A DNA stretch of 64,000 nucleotides, from contig JAPVLO010000153.1 in the NCBI GenBank assembly GCA_027257055.1, positions 1,984,001-2,048,000 of the forward strand, in the 5' to 3' direction. The notes under the pieces were generated by a model. The model searched no databases. It was not told the DNA's origin and saw only the letters and a program-made list of their open reading frames with translations. Positions within the stretch are counted from its first letter, which is position 1, and every line of letters begins with the position of its first letter. The position numbers and the translations under genes were made by a program. The stretch is from Cephalopachus bancanus. Taxonomy: Eukaryota; Chordata; Mammalia; Primates; Tarsiidae. Shown in pieces: positions 1-12,644 of this stretch.

Positions 1-290
1 TTCTAAAAGAGAAACAATTTCAACCAAAAATAACCTACCCAGCCAAACTAAGCTTCATTAGTGAGGGAGAATTGAAATCTTTTCCAGATATCCAATCCCT
101 AAGAACCTACACTGCCACCAGACCACCTCTACAAGAAACACTTAAGAAAGTACTGAACACAGAAGAAAAGGAAAAAAGAACAACAGCATTCTTCACAAGA
201 ATACAGGCAAAAGATTAAAAACACACATGAACCAACTCCAAAACCCAAAGAAAGACAACAAACAAACAGGAACAACTCTGTAAGACCCTT

Positions 291-3200
291 ATGACAGGGA
301 TCAACTCTTGCATTTCAATTATTAGCCTAAATGTGAAGGGACTAAATGCACCACTGAAAAGACATAGAATGGCAAAATGGATGAAATATCATCAGGCAAC
401 AATCTATTGCCTTCAAGAGACTCACCTCACTAGAAAGGACACCCACAGACTCAAAGTAAGAGGATGGGAAACAAACTTTCAGGTGAACGGAATACAAAAG
501 AAAGGAGGAGTAGCAAGCTTAATTTCAAGCCAAAATGCCCTTCAAGTTATTAAAAATCAAAAAAGATACAGAAGGTCACTGCATAATGATAAAAGGCTCA
601 ATCCATCAACAAGAAATATCCATCCTAAACATATATGCACCCAACATAGGTGTGCCAACTTTCATAAAGCAACTTCTAGGAAAACTAAGAAAGATATTTT
701 CTCTAACACTATCATAACTGGGGACTTTAATACCCCACTCACAACCCTAGACAGATCATCAGGAAAAAAATCAACAAGGAGATCCAGAACCCTAATCTGA
801 CTTTGGACCAAATGGACTTAATTGATACCTACAGAACACTCCATCCAAAGACCACAGAATACACATTCTACTCATCACCACATGGAACATATTCTAAGAT
901 CGACCACATACTAGGCCATAAATCAAGCATAAGCAAATAAAAGGACTGAAATTCTACCATGCACCTTCTCGGACCACAGTGGAATAAAAATAAACATTGA
1001 CACCAACAAAGTCCACCCAAAACCCACAGAGACATGGACACTAAACAGCATGATGCTAAACAACTCCTGGGTCAATGACAAAATCAAAACAGAGATCAAA
1101 AGATACCTGGAAACAAATGAAAATGAAGAAACATCTTACCAAAATCTCTGGGATGCCCTGAAAGCTGTAGTAAGAGGGGAATTTATATCCTACAAACACA
1201 TGAAGAAAATGGAAGGAACAGAAATTCACAACCTAACAAGCCACCTAAAGAAGCTGGAAAAGCAAGACCACAGAAACGCTCATTTCAGCAGTAGAATCCA
1301 GATCACCAAAATAAAAGCCCAAATCCAGGACATAGAAGACAAAAAGATAATACAAAAAATCAATGAAACAAAAAGTTGGTTCTTCAAAAGGATAAACTAG
1401 ATTGATAGTCCCCTAGCTAGACTGACCAAGAAAAAATGAGAAAAAAACCAAGTAAGCACAATCAGAAACACAAAAGATGAAGTCACATCTGACCCTGAAG
1501 AAATACAAAAAATCATTAGAGTCTACTATGTACACTTGTATGGAAACAAACTTGAAAACCTTAAGGAAATGGAAGACTTTCTGATATCACACAACCTACC
1601 GAGGTTGGAGCAAGAAGAAATTGAGACCCTAAATAGACCAATAACAATCAAGGAAATCTACTACATAATAAGAAAACTACCTACAAAAAAAAGCCCTGGT
1701 CCAGATGGCTTCCCAGCAGAATTCTATAAGACATTTAAAGAGGAGCTGATACCAATTCTACGGAAGGTATTCCAGGCGATTGAAAAAGATGGAACTCTCC
1801 CCAAATCATTTTACAAAGCCAACATCACATTGATACCAAAGCCAGGTAAAGATCCAACAAAGAAAGAGAACTACAGGCCAATATCTTTGATGAACATAGA
1901 TGCTAAAATTCTCAATAAGATCCTAGCAAACCAGATTCAGCAATACATCTCAAAAATCATCCACCATGACCAAGTAGACTTCATTCCTTGGATGCAAGGC
2001 TGGTTCAGCATTCGTAAAACCATAAATGTAATTAAATACATCAACAGATGTCAAAACAAAAACCACATGCTCATATCATTAGATGCATAAAAAACTTTTG
2101 ATAAAATCCAGCACCCTTCTTGATAAAAACCCTTGAACATCTAGGCATACGGGGAACACACCTCAAAATAGTAAAAGCCATCTACGAGAAACCCACAGCC
2201 AGCATACTCCTAAATGGACAAATATTGGAACCAATTCCCCTGAAAAGTGGAACTAGACAAGGATGCCCACTCTCACCCCTCCTGTTCAACATAGTACTGG
2301 AAGTCCTGGCTAGAGCAATCAGAGAAGAGGAGGCAATCAGAGGTATCCAAATAGGAAAAGAGGAAGTCAAGTTATCTCTCTTTGCAGATGATATGATTGT
2401 GTACCTTGAAAACCCAAGAGAATCTGTCAAAAGCCTCCTTTCATTGATAAAGGCCTTTGGCAAAGTTTCAGGATACAAAATAAATGTATAAAAGAAAATC
2501 GCATTTCTCTACACCAATAATAAACAAACAGAAACCCAAATAAAAAACACAATTCCATTCACAATAGCCACAATAAAAATGAAATACCTTGGCATCTTCC
2601 TAACCAGAGATGTGAAAGACCTTTACAATGAAAATTACAAAACACTGTTCAAAGAAATCAAAGACGACACAAACAAATGGAAAAATATCCCATGCTCATG
2701 GATTGGAAGAATCAACATTGTGAAGATGTCCATCTTACCTAAGGCAATCTACAAATTCAATGCAATACCCATTAAATTACAAACAACATTCTTCTCAGAC
2801 CTAGAAAAAACAACACAGGAATTCATATGGACACACAAACATCCAAGAATAGCCAGAACAATCCTCAGCAAAAAAAACAAAGCAGGTGGTATCACATTAC
2901 CAGACTTTAAACTTTACTATAAAGCTACACTCATCAAAACAGCTTGGTATTGGTACAGGAACAGGCATATAGATCAATGGAATAGAATTGAGATTCCAGA
3001 AGCAAAACCTCAATTTCTCAACCAACTCACCTTCAACAAAGCCCCCACCACCTACCACTGGGGAGAGGAGAACCTATTCAGTAAACGGTGCTGGGAAAAC
3101 TGGCTGACCACATGCAGAAGATTGAAACAGGACCCCAATCTATCCCCATGCACAAAGGTTAATTCCAAATGGATCAGAGACCTAAATGTAAAACCTCAAA

Positions 3201-3911
3201 CCATAAGAACCTTAGAAAATGAAGGAAAAACCCTCATGGAAATCGGAACTGGCATCCAATTCCTGAACAAAACCCAAAACCCACAGCTCATAAGAGAGAA
3301 AATAGACAAGTGGGACCTTATTAAACTGACAAGCTTCTGCAAAGCCAAAGAAACCATCAAGAGAACAGGGAGACAGCCTACAGACTGGGAAAAAGTATTT
3401 GCCAACTCCAGGTCTGACAAAGGCTTAACATCCTGGATCTACAAGGAACTCAAACGTACCAAAAAGAAAAAAACAAACAACCCCATTATAAAATGGGCAA
3501 AAAGATGCGAACAGACACTTCACAAAAGAAGACTTCCACGCAGCCAACAAACACATGAAGAAATGCTCAACCTCACTAATCATCAGGGAGATGCAAATCA
3601 AAACCACACTGAGATACCACCTAACCCCAGTCAGAATGGCAGTTATCAACAACTCAAAAAATAACAGCTGCTGGAGAGGGTGTGGTGAAAAGGGAACACT
3701 TCTACACTGTTGGTGGGAGTGTAAACTAGTGCAACCTCTGTGGAAAGCAGTGTGGCGATTCTTAAAAGCTCTAAATACCAACCTCCCATGTGACCCCACA
3801 ATGCCCCTACTGGGAATATATCCTGAAGAACACAAATCACTCTATAAAAAAGATACCTGCACATGCTTGTTTATCGCAGTGTTGTTCACAATAGCAAGAA
3901 CCTGGAAATAG
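291..3911 (+). pseudogene. L1 ORF2 (endonuclease-reverse transcriptase), disabled
   Basis: Translation gives L1 ORF2 in pieces. The endonuclease N-terminus (SLNVKGLNAPLKRHRMAKW, QETHL) lies in the frame of 291; it moves one frame over at about 535-715 (ILNIYAPNIG), then returns (TGDFNTPL) and stops at about 798. The reverse transcriptase begins in 1536-2090 ([22 protein letters not shown]) and ends at a stop after LISLDA. The next frame, 2120-2491, holds the catalytic F-A-D-D at 2381-2392. The C-terminal region is 2579 to about 3540, and after another shift the Cys/His-rich end ([18 protein letters not shown]) is in 3555-3911. At least three frameshifts and several stops make it a fossil. Antisense open frames over the same span (for example 3425-3835) are shadows. 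Confidence 0.93.
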
Positions 3912-4130
3912 CCATGCTGCCCGTCAAAAGAGGACTGGATTAAAAAATGTGGTACATATACACGATGGAATACTACGCAGCCATAAAAAAGAACAAAATC
4001 ATGAATTTCGCAGCAACCTGGATGGAACTAGAGTCTATAATACTGAGTGACCTCTCACAGAAACAAAGATCCGAGTATCACATGTTCTCACTCATATAAT
4101 GGACCTTGAACATCCAATGTGATACTATAA

Positions 4131-4319
4131 GAAAATGACTGACAGTACTGGGAAACTATGGGGGGCGCGAGGGATGGGATTAACAGTAGCAAATATCTGT
4201 CTGGGGATGGGGAAACACCTCTTATCAACAGGGTGCCTGAATGAAATGTAATTGTACACCTAACCCTTAACTGTACCCCACAAAACCATAATAAAAAATA
4301 TTGATTAATAAAAAAAAAA
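4131..4319 (+). repeat. L1 3' UTR end, tandem copy 1
   Basis: Begins GAAAATGACTGACAGTACTG, contains a G-rich tract, CTGTCTGGGGATGGGGAAAC, CTTAACTGTACCCCACA and ends in AATAAAAAATATTGATTAAT plus an A-run. It is followed directly by a second copy of the same segment. Confidence 0.9.
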
Positions 4320-4320
4320 A

Positions 4321-4506
4321 GAAAATGACTGACAGTAGTGGGAAACTATGGCGGGGGAGGGAGAGGGGATTAACGGTAGCAAATATCTGTCTGGGGACGG
4401 GGAAACACCTCTTATCAACAAGGGTGCTTGAACAAAATGTACTTGTATACCTAACCCTTAACTGTACCCCACAATATCATAATAAAAAATATTGATTATA
4501 AAAAAA
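4321..4506 (+). repeat. L1 3' UTR end, tandem copy 2
   Basis: Restarts with GAAAATGACTGACAGTAGTG right after the A-run of copy 1 and repeats it to the AATAAAAAATATTGATTATA tail with scattered substitutions. Differences between the copies (for example the G-rich tract and the GGGTGC context) show the duplication is not an assembly stutter of identical sequence. Confidence 0.88.
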
Positions 4507-6955
4507 CTTTGACAATAAAATAATGACAGCTAAAATATATTAATTACTTTTGTCAATATTCTAAAGTGGACTGATTTACACAGTACAAGAAATCACTGAA
4601 AAGAAAACAAGGGAAAAACTACAATCTTTAAGTGGGCCCCATTAATTCACTGAAACTGCTTATCTTCACAACTTCTTTACTTTGGAATTATCAAACACCT
4701 CAAGAAAAAAAAATGATACTGAATGCTGAACATTTTTTGTGTGTTTGTAAACTTTCTTTCTCTCCTCTGAATCTTGCTCTCACTTCCATAAACAAAATCA
4801 ATAATTATGAGGCAAAGACAAGAAAATGTGAATCAAGAATAGGGAGAGCTGAAGGAAAACTGAAATCACAGAAATGAAAAATACAATCACTGAAACAAGA
4901 ATGGATAAGATAAGAATCAGACTGATGAGAGAATTGGTGAATTGGAGGATAATGGTTAGGAATCTACCCAAAACAAAACAGAGGATAAAGAAAGAAAAAA
5001 AAAATTAGATGATATGAGACAAGGAGAAGCTCCCACATATGCTTCATAATTGTTCCAAAATTAAAGAACAGAGAACATGGCTGATAATTTTCTTGAATTA
5101 ATGAAAAACAGAAGTCATCAGAAAGAAAATGCTTGGTGTACAACAGAGCAAATTTTTTAAAAATTTATACCTATGATTTTTATTACAATAAAAGTGTTAT
5201 TTCCATAGTGCTACACACTACCCCAAGGGTTTCACATGAAGCTACCAAGAGAGTGAGAATCTGTGATACCAAGATCCAGGTAGAAGAGAGAGGCCCAGAG
5301 AGGTAAGCTCCCCCGCTTTAAGGTAACTAGCCTTTAAAACAGCAACTGAGGGGGTTGAGGTATTGAGCAAAGCCCTACAATAATTTATAAGAATGCAAAA
5401 ATTTGAGTTTAGAAGTCATACAAAAAGGAGGGCCCTGAAAAATACATCTTTTGGATTGGTACTTTATAGAGCTACACCTTAGGAATAATGCTAGGCCAGA
5501 ATTAGATCACATGGAGGTCCATCATGGTCAAACATTTGAAAATCAACCTCCCCCCAGGAAAAAAAAACTTGAAAGCCATTAAGAAAAAAAACTGTAAAAA
5601 AAAATCTTAGAAAGCAAGATTTATTGAGAAGACAGAAAAGCTTCCAGAGTGGGAGGGGACCCGAGAAGATTGCCCCAAAATAAACTAATTAACAAATTAA
5701 AATCACAGCTGATTCCTAAGCTAAAATAATGGAAGCCAAAGACAATAGAATTGTACTTTTTTAAAGCAGAAAGAAAACGTCTGCTAACATCAAATTTTAT
5801 ATATAGCAGAAATACCTTACAAAAACAAGTGATCCAAAACAATTTTTTACAGAGAAACACAAACTGAGAAAATTTGTCATTATCAAATCTGCACTAAAAT
5901 AACAAAATTTCTTCTTTAGAAAGAAGGAAACTGATCCCAGTGGAAAAGCTAATATGTGAGTAAGTGAATATAGACTACATGAACAATATGTGTGGGGATA
6001 TATCTTTGTGGATATTAAAATAAAATATGAAAATACTAAGAGAAAATTATGTACATTACAGCAATACCACACAATTTGAGAAGAGGATAAATGGAGTTAA
6101 AGTGTTCTAAGGTCCTCTTATTGTCTGGAATGTGTACATGTATTAAATTATATTAGACTTCAAAAACACAGAGATGCAGAATGTTATCTGTAGATTCATA
6201 ACACTTAAACTATATAAAAATATATATAACAGAGAGTCAATTTAATATTTTTAATGTAGAGTTAAAAGTATAATTTAAAAAAAGTCAAAGGAGAAAAAAA
6301 GAATTGAGAATAATTAAGACATAGAAGGCAAATAAAATAAAAGTGTTGCAGAAATTACCTTAAATGTAAAACAAGTATATGGTGTTAGTTTGAGTCCTTC
6401 AGGAAGCAGCCACCAAGATGAAATGAGAGCTACAAAAGTCTCATTAGCACAAATAAAAGCAGAGAGGAAAGGTTGCAGAAGAACACAGGAAGCATATCAG
6501 ACCGTAATGCAGATCTAATACCTATAAAAAAATAGGGGAAAGAAGGAGGATGGAGGCAGAAAAATCTCAGGCTGCAATGCAACTTCAAGGAAGTGTCAGA
6601 GCAAAAATGGCCACATATTGGACAGAATAGGTTAGACTCTAGAACCCCTGCCATGCTGACTCCTTGGCTGATAGCAGCCTAAGTAAAGAATGACCTTGGA
6701 CTGAATGCAGGAGCCAGTCTCAAAGTAGTTGGAAGCTATCTGCTAATGACACTCTTTGTGGTAACTTTTCTCTTAAAGACAGATCTGGTAAACAACCTCA
6801 TAGATGTCACAGCCTACCATTTGTACTATATAAATCCACATCTCCACACATGTTCACACAGCAACTTCTGTGGCCTTCCTTACCAAGGGAAACAGAACAG
6901 GAAGGTTAGTGAAACAATCTATCACCCCTGTCATGATAGTTGATCTTGGGGCTAC
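4507..6955. other. Anonymous AT-rich intergenic DNA
   Basis: No gene seen. The open frames here (for example 5797-6072 minus, 6430-6654 minus) are short, AT-rich and without recognisable protein features. A weak MIR-like stretch around 5195-5325 contains the hallmark GGCCCAGAGAGGTAAG. The rest shows no repeat I can name. Confidence 0.5.
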
Positions 6956-6959
6956 ATCT

Positions 6960-8520
6960 GGTTGTTATTATATCCCTACTCCACTATCCATTCTTGAGTC
7001 CCCTCACCTCACCCTCAGCTATTGTCTCTGAAAGTTTTAATGCTTAGCTGGTAATATTACTACCCAAAGCTTTATTTTTTGAAAAGTCAAAGATCCTGGT
7101 AATCATACTCCCTCGGGACACAGTTTCTGCATTTGCTCATTAACAACATTGATTCCATACATATTCCTCCCTGTCTCAACTGTGTGAAAGCATCCCCACT
7201 TACTTGATCCTGGATATATCATTTCGATCCCTACAGTCTCTATTCTAGATGTACTACTTATATCTTCCAATAGACTGCAGCTGAGCCTCTTTAGCTTTAT
7301 TATTTGGCAGGTCTGACAGAATCCAAATCATAATAAAAAATTAGGGATGCATGGTCACTTGGTACCCATGAGTAAGTATTCTACCAGGACTCAGTAGCAC
7401 TCCAGGAACTGTTTCTCAAAAAGTGTATAATTTTCTACTGCAGATGGCTTGGTCTTTCTCCAGATCGCCAGAGGCCTGCATTGTAATTCTTCCACTGGTG
7501 CTTGCCATAAATTCCATAATGAATCTTTTTTCATATCAGACATTTCCAATAGCTTGGTGTTGGCTGGATCATATGGCACAAGAAGCAAGGGTGCTTGTGT
7601 CAAAGCTGGCAGCCTTTTATATTATTGTCTGTAGGCCAGGGCACAATTCCTAGGAATAGAGTTATGCTACTTCCAGAATCTAAAGAGGACCGTCAGACAT
7701 TGTGTAGCAAATTGTCTTTTACTTTGAAAGAGATATCGTGACGCACTAATGAGTACATGCCCTAAAAAGTTTAATAGGGTATCAGGTTCCTGAATCTCCA
7801 TAAGCTATAGCTCCTATCGTCTGAAGTACCAAGGCCTCTAGTGTGCTATTTATACTTATCTTGCCCAATCAACATGATATCATCAGTTTCATGAATCAAT
7901 GTGTTATTCAGTGGGATATCAAGATGATCCAGGTGTTCAGATCTTTTTGAATTATTATGATAGACAATGTAACATTAATAGCTGAAGCAAAAATAAATGA
8001 ATTGCTGTCCACATAGGTGCAAAGTATCTCTATTGAGAATGGAAGAGAATACATTTGCCAAATAAAGACCACATAGTATGAACTTGAGACATTATTACTC
8101 TGTCCTACCAATGGTACCATATCTGGCATGGCAGCTGCAGTTGAGACTGCTCCTTGGATGAGAGTAGTGACATTTTGATGGGCAGTTCCCACCCTCAAGT
8201 TTCCTTATGTTTGCCTTCTTCTAATCGTAGATGTAAGCAGCATCCTCTATGACTGTCCCTCTCATTGGCTGTTCCTCTCAACTATACTCAGTGGCCTAAA
8301 TGAACAGAGAGTCTTCTGGATCATCTCATGTAATTTAATCCTCTGGTGAATCTTCTGGCATTATAATATATCCACTCCAGGATGCTCATCTCCCTTAACA
8401 TTTTTGCTTCTTCTACAATTTGCCTCAGCAACTCAAACGTTTCAGTTTCACTCAGCAGGACTATTACTTTCTTCAAAGCTTCCAAGAACCATCCTAGCAG
8501 TTAACTTTCCTCGTTGCCTG
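6960..8520 (-). mobile_element. ERV-L-type endogenous retrovirus pol remnant, antisense
   Basis: Reading the minus strand downwards from about 8200 gives degraded retroviral polymerase. A reverse-transcriptase active-site-like motif with the two aspartates kept (context DDIMLIG) lies at about 7862-7890. An RNase H-proximal block follows at about 7391-7603, with PYDPAN, LWNLWQAPVEE and FEKQ.L.CY-type signatures typical of ERV-L polymerases. Many stops and frame changes interrupt it, so it is an old, non-coding fossil. LTRs for this copy were not found. The edges are approximate; 8200-8520 is assigned only by continuity. Confidence 0.75.
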
Positions 8521-8541
8521 GGATCCCAGACAAGGTGTTTG

Positions 8542-8603
8542 CGGCTCAAGCCTGTAATCCCAGCACTTTGGGAGGCGGAGGCAAGAGGATTGCCTAAACC
8601 CAT
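8542..8603 (+). repeat. Alu 5' fragment
   Basis: About 60 bp match the Alu left arm (GGCTCAAGCCTGTAATCCCAG, CACTTTGGGAGGCGGAGGCAAG, GGATTGCCT). The match stops abruptly, so only a piece of one left monomer remains. Confidence 0.85.
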
Positions 8604-9286
8604 ATGCAAATTTCACATCCTTAACTTAAGTGATAACACATAACCCTATTCATTTCCTTTATTTGAGATACTTTAAATCATTTTTTCAAATCCTTATCTA
8701 AGTGAAGCAAATTATGTGACTGAGGGGGGGAAAGTAGCAGATTTAGAAAAGAAGGCAATCTCAGAAACCACAAATTATTTGTTCACATTGCTGAAGTTAA
8801 TAAGAATGAAACTAACTTAGACAACCACTCCCCCCAAAAAAAGTTTTCCCATCTTTTTACCACACGCTGTTTCTTTAGTGATTCTTTTGTTTTCTTTAAT
8901 AGTAGAAAAATGAAACCAATAATACATAAGATTTATATTATGAAAGATTTGAATCCAAAAATTATGAAAGTCTTTGTTCTTTATTCCTTTTTCATATGCC
9001 TCTCTTTTCTCCTTATGTAATAAATGTCAAAGAAGAGAGAAGATGATTTATGTATAGATATAAATATAAGTAAAGATAAAGATGAGATAGATATATAGTT
9101 TAGGCAGATATAAAGACAGATACATTTTTATACACATAGGGTAATATTTTACATATTAATCTGTAACCTTTTTTAACTAACAATAGGTCTTGGATATCTT
9201 GACATATTAGTACGTATAGATCTACTTCATGACATTTTATAGTATAATTACAACATGTTCTACTTAATCAGTTTCAAACTGATGAA
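8604..9286. other. Anonymous AT-rich DNA
   Basis: Contains a GATA-rich stretch (about 9050-9130) of imperfect ATAGATA/AGATAT repeats. No gene or named repeat seen. Confidence 0.4.
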
Positions 9287-9685
9287 TGATATGGGTTAAA
9301 TTGTGCCCCTAAAAAGATATGTTAGGTTCTAATCCTCAATACTGATTAATGTGACCTTATTTGAAAATAGGGTCTTTGCAGATGTAATCAAGTTAAGATA
9401 AGGTCATACAGAATTAAGGTGGGTTAATATGTCTGATATCTTTATAAGAGACAAACTGACACAAAGATGCAGACACAGGAGAGAATACTAAAGATTGCTG
9501 GCAAACTACCAGAAGTTTGGAATAGGCAAGGAAAGATTCTGCTCTAAAGGTTTCAGAGAAGCATGGTTCTGCTGATGGTTTGTTTTTGGACTTCTAATCT
9601 CCAGAACTCTGATACAATGAATTTTTGCTGTTTAAGTTATCCAGTTTATGATACTTTGTTATGGCAACCGTAAGAAACTAATACA
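9287..9685 (+). mobile_element. MLT1-like MaLR solitary LTR
   Basis: Starts TGATATGGGTTAAATTGTGC. It runs through the diagnostic GTGACCTTATTTGAAAATAG, GGGTCTTTGCAGATGTAATC, TTTATAAGAGACAAA and CTTCTAATCTCCAGAACTCT, then GTTTAAGTTATCCAGTTTAT, and ends GAAACTAATACA. That is the order of an MLT1-type ERVL-MaLR LTR in sense orientation. Flanking ATGAA (9282-9286) and ATCAA (9686-9690) are a near-match 5-bp target duplication. No internal sequence, so a solo LTR. Confidence 0.85.
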
Positions 9686-9865
9686 ATCAATTTAGATTGT
9701 TTCCAAATTTTTTCCAAATTTTCACACTTCAATACTGTCAATGTGCACAGGAAATATCTCTGCTTAACTCGTCATTCAAACCCAATCAACTAACAATTCT
9801 GAAACTTCACAACAGGGGAGAAGAGAACCCAGGACTCAGGTGCTTCTCACTTAAAATCATAGAAG

Positions 9866-10280
9866 GAAACATGGATACTGCCCATCAAAAGAGGATTGTA
9901 TTTTTAAAAATGAGATATATACATGATGGAATATTATGCAGCCATAAAGAAGGACAAAATTATGAACTTCACAGCAACTTGGATGGACTTAGAGTCTGTA
10001 ACACTGAGTGATCTATCACAGAAACAAAGAACTGAGTATCGTATGTTCTTACTCGTAAATGAACCTTGAACAACTATTGTAATACTCTAAGAAAGGAATT
10101 GGCAGTAGTGGGAAACTGCCAGGAGAGGAGGAGAGTGGGATTGACAGTAATGGGAAACTGCCAGGGAAAGGGGGCACACCTCATCAACAAGGGTATCTGC
10201 ATAATGAACACTTGTATACCTAACTCTGAACTGTACCCCACATCTTTAAAATTAAGATTTTTTTTAAAAAGAAAGATTAA
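9866..10280 (+). mobile_element. 5'-truncated L1 3' end
   Basis: Begins in the last part of ORF2 (CCCATCAAAAGAGGATTG, ATGGAATATTATGCAGCCAT). It continues through the 3' UTR with two hairpin-type units (10101-10120 and 10143-10162) and ends CTGTACCCCACATC plus an A/T-rich tail. About 410 bp. The open frames 9697-10011 and 10066-10290 are this element, not a gene. Confidence 0.9.
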
Positions 10281-11239
10281 GATTTACTGATTTTAAGGGA
10301 AATTGTGATGTCTCTATAATTCCCTATGAAATAAAACTGAGAAAAAATGGCATAATAAAGATAAAAGGTGTCACAATACATGAGTAACCAATGAATAACT
10401 AATGAATCAAAGTTCTTAAATAATCAGACTCAGTGAGTATATTTCATCATGACAACAAGGATATCATGTTGCATAACAAAGATATTCTCAAAATTTCTAG
10501 TGCTCCATCAACCCTGGGGGAAAAAAATAGACATTTGTTTCTTATTTACTTAAAGTCCAAAGCAGATTTTCTGACCAATGGAAGCTTCTCTAATTAGTAA
10601 TTCAATGACCCAGGCTAAATTCATTTTATAGTTCTACCATCTTTTACATATGACTTCCACTGTGCTTATGTGCATTAAACTACTCAAGACAAAGAAAGAG
10701 CAGGGAAATTGTCATTCAGAGGTTCTCATGTCCTGAAGGTGCTACACATACTTTTGCCCTTATCCCATCAGCTAGAACTGAGACAACGGGCTCACCTAAC
10801 AGCAAAGGACTAATAAGATTGTGTAAACTATAGATAATGAACTGTAACTCAGTCTTCTTAAATTGCTCTTCCCTTTTATTTGTGAATAAAATAACTCCAA
10901 AATAATTATTTTAAAAACTCATAGAGGAAAATTTATATAACTTTGATGGACATCATTATAATAAAAAATATACCTACAGTTTGAGGGATGTTCTACATAG
11001 TATTTAAAGGAGGTATAATTTCTTAATTGTGAAGAGATAGCTGTAATAAATTATTCATAGATGTTTTTAAAAAGATACTCAGCAACTTCATTATACAAGA
11101 ATGGTATAGTACTATATGTCAAAGTTGAATAATGTATGCAATTATTTTAAAGACAAACATTTTTATAGACTACAGATACTTATTTAAATTATTTTCACTA
11201 TCATGTTTAGTATATATTTTTATTATAAATTGGATCATA
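10281..11239. other. Anonymous intergenic DNA
   Basis: AT-rich, no gene and no repeat I can name. Confidence 0.4.
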
Positions 11240-11494
11240 CTATGATATATTGTTCTGTGACTTTATTTTTTCTCTTAATATCTCTGGGATATTTTTATGA
11301 AGGAAAATGCTTAACAGGCAAACTTTGTTCTGTCTCTACAAATTGCAATAATGCTAGAAATTAAAAGGTTGCAAATCTTTTGCTATTACAAATGCTGTAG
11401 TATTCCACATCACTGAGCATCAATTTTTACATACACCTATAAGAAACTCTAAACATTAGATTTCTAGAAATGAAACCTCTGGGTCAAAGAGTCT
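11240..11494 (-). repeat. Old L1M 3'-region fragment, antisense
   Basis: On the plus strand it reads like the reverse complement of old L1M ends: TTTTGCTATTACAAATGCTG, then a 'TTTCTAGAAATGAAACCTCTGGGTCAAAGAG' type context at 11460-11490. Diverged; edges approximate. Confidence 0.55.
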
Positions 11495-12415
11495 GTGTGA
11501 GATGACATACAAATGGCATAAAAGTATATGAAAAAATGTTCAACATCATATATTATTAGGTAGCTACAAGTTAAAACAATGAAATACATAACTTTTAAAA
11601 TGGCTAAAATCCAAAACACTAAAAAGCAAAGATAACCCTCATTCACTTACTGATAAAAATGCAAAATTGTACAACAACTTTAGAAGCCAGTCTGGCAGTT
11701 TCTTGCAAAGCTTGATGTTGTTTTACCATATGATCTAGCTGTCATATTCGGTGATATTTACCAAATGAGTTGAAAATTTATGTCCACACACATACCTATC
11801 CATAAATGTTTACAGTCCTTTACTTATAGTTGCCAAATCTTGTAAGAAACCATGATGTCCTCCATCTGGTAAATGGATCTGGAAACTGGTACATCTATGC
11901 AATGGAATATTATTTGTCAATAAAAAGAAATGAACTCAAGTCATGAAAAGACACAGAGTAGCCCTGCATGTATATTATCACGTGAAATAAGCCAGTCTGA
12001 AAAGGATACATAGAATATGATTCCAACTATATGACATTGTGGGAAAAGCAAAGCTATGGAGACAGTAAAAAGATCAGTGGTTGCCAGGGAATTATGTGGG
12101 AGGAAGGGATGATTAGGTAGCTCACAGAGGATTTTTAGGGCAATGAAACCATACTCTGATAGTGGCAGATACGTGACATTATGCATTTGCCAAAACACAC
12201 AGAACTGTGCAACACAAAGTGTGAATCCTGACATAAACTATGTGCTTTTTATTAATAAGTTTATTGACATTAGTCCTTCCTAATGAGTGTACCACATTGA
12301 TGAAAGATGTTAATATTAGAGGAAATTGGCAAGAGAGAAGGGAATATAAAAACTTCTTACTTTCTATTTAATTTTTATGTAAATCTAAAACTGTTTTGAA
12401 AAATAAAGTATTTTA
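11495..12415 (+). mobile_element. Old L1M 3' end
   Basis: Contains the end of a degraded ORF2 (AATGTTCAACATCATATATT, GCAATGGAATATTATTTGTC, AAGAAATGAACTCAAGTCAT). The 3' UTR follows (ATTCCAACTATATGACATTG, GATCAGTGGTTGCCAGGGAA, ACACAGAACTGTGCAACAC), ending at TTTTGAAAAATAAAGTATTT. Typical of a pre-primate L1M subfamily, heavily diverged. The minus-strand frame 11941-12234 is a shadow. Confidence 0.85.
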
Positions 12416-12644
12416 TTTAAAGGTAATCACGTGTGTTTTTTTAAAATTGGTACTACCATTTGCTCTTGGTTTTATAGGTTTTAACTTTGAGTCTAAAGAG
12501 ACTTTATGAATGTCCATTTATTTTTATTCCATGTCATTTTGGGTACTATAACTTTTTTATCTTTGTCAATCTGAGAGCACAAATAAATCAAATATATTTT
12601 GGAGGCAAAAAAATATTTAATGTATCTATGAAATAATACTTACA

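Larger units (their letters stand above)
1..4506 (+). mobile_element. L1 retrotransposon, 5' part outside window, lineage-specific subfamily
   Basis: The element enters from the left edge. It shows the spacer upstream of ORF2 (1-290), a degraded ORF2 (291-3911), the end of ORF2 and 3' UTR with the usual 'ATGGAATACTACGCAGCCATAAA' context near 3965-3990, and a 3' tail. The 3' UTR differs from human L1: it has a GACAGTACTGGGAAAC-type unit, a G-rich tract, then 'CTGTACCCCACA' and an A-rich end. The last ~185 bp occur twice in tandem (see separate entries). The 5' end and left target duplication are not visible, so insertion length cannot be given. ORF2 is broken in several places, so this copy cannot move itself. 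Confidence 0.95.

Noticed and set aside
3425..3835. 136-codon antisense open frame
   Set aside because: Reverse complement of L1 ORF2; no independent protein features.
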